DNA from: Psychrobacter sp. I-STPA10 | GTDB taxonomy: Bacteria > Pseudomonadota > Gammaproteobacteria > Pseudomonadales > Moraxellaceae | Assembly: GCF_021012795.1 (NCBI RefSeq) | Contig: NZ_VFYU01000024.1 | Location: forward strand, 1 to 64,000 | DNA length: 64,000 nucleotides | Direction of reading: 5' to 3' | Part shown: positions 60,731-64,000 of the stretch, piece after piece | How the letters are laid out: every line of letters starts with the position of its first letter | How positions within the stretch are numbered: the stretch's first letter is position 1 | Made by a program: the position numbers and the translations under genes | The notes under the pieces: model-generated | The model's database searches: none | What the model saw: the letters and a program-made list of their open reading frames with translations, nothing else | What the model was told of the DNA's origin: nothing

Positions 60731-62239
60731 ATGACCCTACATATTTATCAAGCCCAACTTTTACATTTTGTTAGTATGCCAGAGGCGAATCAAACTGATA
60801 AAAGCAATAAAAGCGATGCAAGTCATGAGCACAATCAACATAATGCTGTTGAAAATTCTGCCTATCTTCTCAAAGACATAAGCATTCATTCTGTGATTAC
60901 GGGTGTCAGCATTGTGCCTGAGTATATCGCTGAGGGTGTGTTGGTGGTCGATGATGTGTCTGGAAAAATTGTCGATTATGGGATAGCCACAGACATATTG
61001 CCAAAGTATACCCAGTTAAATCCAAGTGAAAGTACAACTATCAATCAAAGTACAGGTCAAAGTGCAAGTCAAAACCAAAGTGACATAAGCCAAAAGGCAC
61101 AACCGCAAGCAATGCAAATCCACGATTGCCGTGAGCAGTTAATCATGGCAGGGTTTATTGATACCCATGTGCATTATCCGCAGATAGATATGATTGCCTC
61201 CTATGGCGAGCAACTGCTTGATTGGCTTAATAATTATACCTTTGTGACGGAGGCAAATTTTGCTGACCCGCAAGTGGCAGAGGACAGCGCCTCATTTTTT
61301 CTATCACAGTTATTGACACATGGCACGACTACTGCGATGGTGTTTGCCACCAGTAATCCACTGTCAGCGCACGCATTTTTTCGCCATAGTCATCGACTCA
61401 ATACTCGTATGATTGCAGGCAATGTGTTGATGGATTGCAATGCGCCTGAGCATTTGTGTGTGCCAGCCGAACAGTCTATCAAAGACACGCAGGACTTGAT
61501 TGAGCGTTGGCATGGATATGGGCGACAGCATGTTGCCATTACTCCAAGATTTGCGATTACCTCTACACCCAAGCAGTTGCAATTGGCAGGTGAGTTGTAT
61601 GGCAGTTATGCGGATGTGTATTTGCAAACGCATCTGGCAGAAAATCGAGATGAGGTGGCGTTGGTGCAAAAGCTATATCCATCACACAAAGGCTATTTGG
61701 ACGTGTATGCTGATATGGGGCTATTGGGGCGATATAGCACCTTGGCGCATGGTATTTATTTACAGTCAGACGAATATCAATGCCTACAGCAGACAGGGAC
61801 GCAAATTGCCCATTGTCCGACTTCTAATTTGTTTTTGGGTAGTGGATTGTTTGATTTGCCTAAGACACTGGCATGTACAGGGGTGAGTATTGCCAGTGAT
61901 GTGGGGGCGGGGACAAGTTTGTCGATGCTGACGACGTTATCGGAGGCGTATAAAGTTCAGCAACTGTTGGGCAATGCGTTTTCTGCTTATCAAGGTTTAT
62001 ATCAAATTACCCTCGGCAATGCACAGTCATTACAATTAAGCGATAAAATTGGTAATTTGCAGGTCGGTAAAGAGGCAGATTTTGTGGTGCTAGACTTGAA
62101 TGCCACGCCTTTATTGCAACGCCGTTTGGCACATTGCCAGACGTTATCAGAAAAGCTATTTGTGCTGATGATGCTGGGTGATGATAGGGTTGTTGCTAAG
62201 ACCATCATTGCTGGGGTATGTCGTTATGAGAAAAGTTAA
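60731..62239 (+). CDS. guaD: Guanine deaminase
   Basis: This amidohydrolase converts guanine to xanthine, feeding xanthine dehydrogenase. It has 502 residues, against about 440 typical. The zinc motif DTHVHYPQ is near residue 143. QTHLAENRDEVALVQ, LAHGIYL, IAHCPTSNLFLGSGLF and SDVGAGTSLSML follow as usual. The added length is a Ser/Gln/Asn-rich insert (about 95-130) and a polar stretch near the N-terminus, both outside the catalytic core. The stop codon overlaps the first, degenerate CRISPR repeat. Confidence 0.93.
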   Translation: MTLHIYQAQLLHFVSMPEANQTDKSNKSDASHEHNQHNAVENSAYLLKDISIHSVITGVSIVPEYIAEGVLVVDDVSGKIVDYGIATDILPKYTQLNPSESTTINQSTGQSASQNQSDISQKAQPQAMQIHDCREQLIMAGFIDTHVHYPQIDMIASYGEQLLDWLNNYTFVTEANFADPQVAEDSASFFLSQLLTHGTTTAMVFATSNPLSAHAFFRHSHRLNTRMIAGNVLMDCNAPEHLCVPAEQSIKDTQDLIERWHGYGRQHVAITPRFAITSTPKQLQLAGELYGSYADVYLQTHLAENRDEVALVQKLYPSHKGYLDVYADMGLLGRYSTLAHGIYLQSDEYQCLQQTGTQIAHCPTSNLFLGSGLFDLPKTLACTGVSIASDVGAGTSLSMLTTLSEAYKVQQLLGNAFSAYQGLYQITLGNAQSLQLSDKIGNLQVGKEADFVVLDLNATPLLQRRLAHCQTLSEKLFVLMMLGDDRVVAKTIIAGVCRYEKS

Positions 62240-63562
62240 TGAGTTGCACGCACCCGCGATGGGTGCGAATTAAGACGTTCAGCGATTTTATCAGCGTCAG
62301 GGTTTCAATCCGCGCACCCGTGATGGGTGCGAATGCAAAATCAGCCAGTACAGACACCGACTACTGTTTCAATCCACGCACCCGCGATGGGTGCGAAAAA
62401 TATTCCTGGTAAGTCTTATCAGTTTCTAGTGTTTCAATCCACGCACCCGCGATGGGTGCGAAGTGTTTAACTCGATACTTGATGATGTGTTTGAGGTTTC
62501 AATCCACGCACCCGCGATGGGTGCGAAGTATCTTGCTCAGAATTTTTGCTGTTTACATCAGTTTCAATCCACGCACCCGCGATGGGTGCGAAACTCGTAT
62601 ATTCATTAGGTAACATACTGGCATGTTTCAATCCACGCACCTGCGATGGGTGCGAATGACAGGTATATCATATCGCACACAGCGGAAAGTTTCAATCCAC
62701 GCACCCGCGATGGGTGCGAATCTTAGTTGGTCACGATGAGATGGTAGAGCTTGTTTCAATCCACGCACCCGCGATGGGTGCGAAATGGGTCGCCATCGCT
62801 TTCATCTTCATCAAAAGTTTCAATCCACGCACCCGCGATGGGTGCGAAACAACCCTACCCCTGAAACTTGGCTTTATTTCTGTTTCAATCCACGCACCCG
62901 CGATGGGTGCGAAGCCCTCATTTCATGTGATAAAAAAATGGGCAACCGTTTCAATCCACGCACCCGCGATGGGTGCGAAGATTCTGCCATTGCTGCCAAA
63001 GCTGATGCTTCTGTTTCAATCCACGCACCCGCGATGGGTGCGAAGACAATCAATTGCAATCAACCAAGCTATTGAAAGTTTCAATCCACGCACCCGCGAT
63101 GGGTGCGAAACGTGAGTTGCTTGAGAAAATCTTTATCACTGGTTTCAATCCACGCACCCGCGATGGGTGCGAAAAGTAATTTTAATTGCAGGGTCAGACC
63201 AGCAAGTTTCAATCCACGCACCCGCGATGGGTGCGAAAACCAATGGTTCTTATATGTCAACACTAATATGTTTCAATCCACGCACCCGCGATGGGTGCGA
63301 ACTGTGCGCTTAATCGTATCAACTGACCAAAATGGTTTCAATCCACGCACCCGCGATGGGTGCGAAACCTGTCATAAGTAATATCAAAGGAATTTAAAAT
63401 GTTTCAATCCACGCACCCGCGATGGGTGCGAAATACCGATGGTACAAACTGACACTATTTCTATGTTTCAATCCACGCACCCGCGATGGGTGCGAACGAT
63501 TACTAAAAGAACATAACTATTATGTATTTGGTTTCAATCCACGCACCCGCGATGGGTGCGAA
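62238..63562 (-). CRISPR. Type I-C CRISPR array, 21 repeats and 20 spacers
   Basis: The 32-bp repeat, read plus, begins GTTTCAATCC and ends GATGGGTGCGAA, with palindromic core GCACCCGCGATGGGTGC. The reverse form ends GTGGATTGAAAC, the type I-C class. Repeats start at 62238, 62302, 62366, 62431 and so on to 63531. Spacers are 32-34 bp. The leftmost copy has lost its first 10 bases. The second has two changes and the copy at 62625 one. Decay at the left means the leader is at the right and the array is transcribed on the minus strand, in line with cas2 to the right. Confidence 0.97.
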
Positions 63563-63914
63563 AGCCTATGAGTTAACTCGTTATAAACATTAGAAAAAAA
63601 CCTGTGTTTTTGCGAGTGTTACTCATAAAGGCGATATTGACTGGTATTGCACCAGTCAATAGTTGACAGTTTATGGGGTGGGGCTATATAAATCAAGTTG
63701 TTAAATAGGGTTTTACCACGATTGCGAGTGTCCCAGTGTTTTTATGTATGCTATGGGTTCGCAATGACCTTATGACGGTCATTTGTGGGGCTGGGCATAG
63801 TTGATTTAATACAAAACTGCTACTTTATCATCCTCGCTCACAGTACTATTTGTACAGCTTCGCTCGGCTTCCTCGTATCAGTCTTATCTTGAAGCAACTA
63901 TAGGACATATAAGG
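63563..63914 (-). promoter_or_regulatory. CRISPR leader region
   Basis: This stretch lies between the newest repeat and the cas2 end. It contains a 10-bp direct repeat TTGCGAGTGT at 63610 and 63722, and a perfect inverted repeat TTGACTGG/CCAGTCAA at 63639-63661. A second one, AATGACC/GGTCATT, is at 63763-63783. It should hold the array promoter and sites for spacer integration. No gene is seen here. Confidence 0.7.
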
Positions 63915-64000
63915 TTAAAATAGTAGCATGTCGTTTAAGTCTAGTACAGGTTTTGCACCAATGTGTTCTACTTTTCGTTGCCAGTTTTTACCCAGATAGT
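63915..64000 (-). CDS. cas2: Cas2, C-terminal fragment at window edge (type I-C)
   Basis: The last 27 codons are present and run off the right edge. They read YLGKNWQRKVEHIGAKP and then 10 less conserved residues to TAA at 63917-63915. This is the well-known C-terminal signature of type I-C Cas2 proteins, which with Cas1 inserts new spacers. It shows that a cas operon lies immediately to the right, transcribed towards the array. Confidence 0.85.
   Translation of the reverse strand, partial: YLGKNWQRKVEHIGAKPVLDLNDMLLF

Noticed and set aside
62714-63381. Several 60-130 codon frames with repeating STHPRWVR or SIHAPAMGAK peptides
   Set aside because: They are translations of the CRISPR repeat, not genes.
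62270-63530. Self-targeting spacers against the resident prophage
   Set aside because: Eye comparison found no convincing match; only short chance similarities such as alanine-rich coding stretches.

Overview
The window looks like a chromosomal segment of a Moraxellaceae bacterium (Moraxella, Faucicola or Psychrobacter type). It carries murG-murC-ddl-ftsQ-ftsA-ftsZ-lpxC in the gammaproteobacterial order, intergenic DNA is AT-rich, and the FtsZ, LpxC, RlmE and FtsH proteins read as typical of that family. The genus is an inference from gene content; no 16S or other marker is present.

Layout. 1-9717: division and cell wall (dcw) cluster on the plus strand, with unusually long AT-rich spacers around ftsQ, ftsA and ftsZ. 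10023-11566: dciA (minus) and a secreted CHAP-domain amidase (plus). About 11850-12014: a probable relic of an IS5-like element. About 12015-46990: a complete-looking Mu/B3-type transposable siphophage, almost entirely on the minus strand. 47011-51512: a DOMON-like protein and yhbY (minus), then rlmE and ftsH (plus). 51916-53331: a lipoprotein with a GTPST tandem repeat and a CAP domain. 53906-62239: a purine catabolism block (xanthine-type permease, xdhA-xdhB-xdhC, guanine deaminase). 62238-63562: a type I-C CRISPR array of 21 repeats and 20 spacers, read on the minus strand. Its leader is at the right, and the last 27 codons of cas2 lie at the window edge.

Prophage. Its left half is laid out like Pseudomonas phage B3: a DNA modification pair (com and an adenine methylase) at the extreme left, then the early operon (Ner/gp16-like, Gam, MuA, MuB, Mor) transcribed leftward, then a divergent repressor. 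The late genes are also transcribed leftward and lie in two blocks in unexpected positions: tape measure plus tail tip at the far right, and holin-terminase-portal-head-tail tube between them and the repressor. The tail tube and tape measure genes, normally neighbours, are therefore about 19.5 kb apart. Two late promoters share an identical 19-bp element. A moron with its own promoter sits between terminase and portal. A plus-strand tRNA-like RNA with a near-consensus promoter sits between the MuF and gpG genes.

How the genes work together. The dcw genes make and use lipid II at the septum, and lpxC starts lipid A synthesis; its control by FtsH is known from E. coli. The purine genes would import xanthine or uric acid-type purines, deaminate guanine to xanthine and oxidise xanthine, with XdhC loading molybdenum cofactor. 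A structured leader upstream of the permease may sense a purine. The points most worth following up are the tRNA-like RNA, the shuffled phage late region, the shared late-promoter element, the com leader hairpin, the membrane-anchored repressor and the candidate purine riboswitch.
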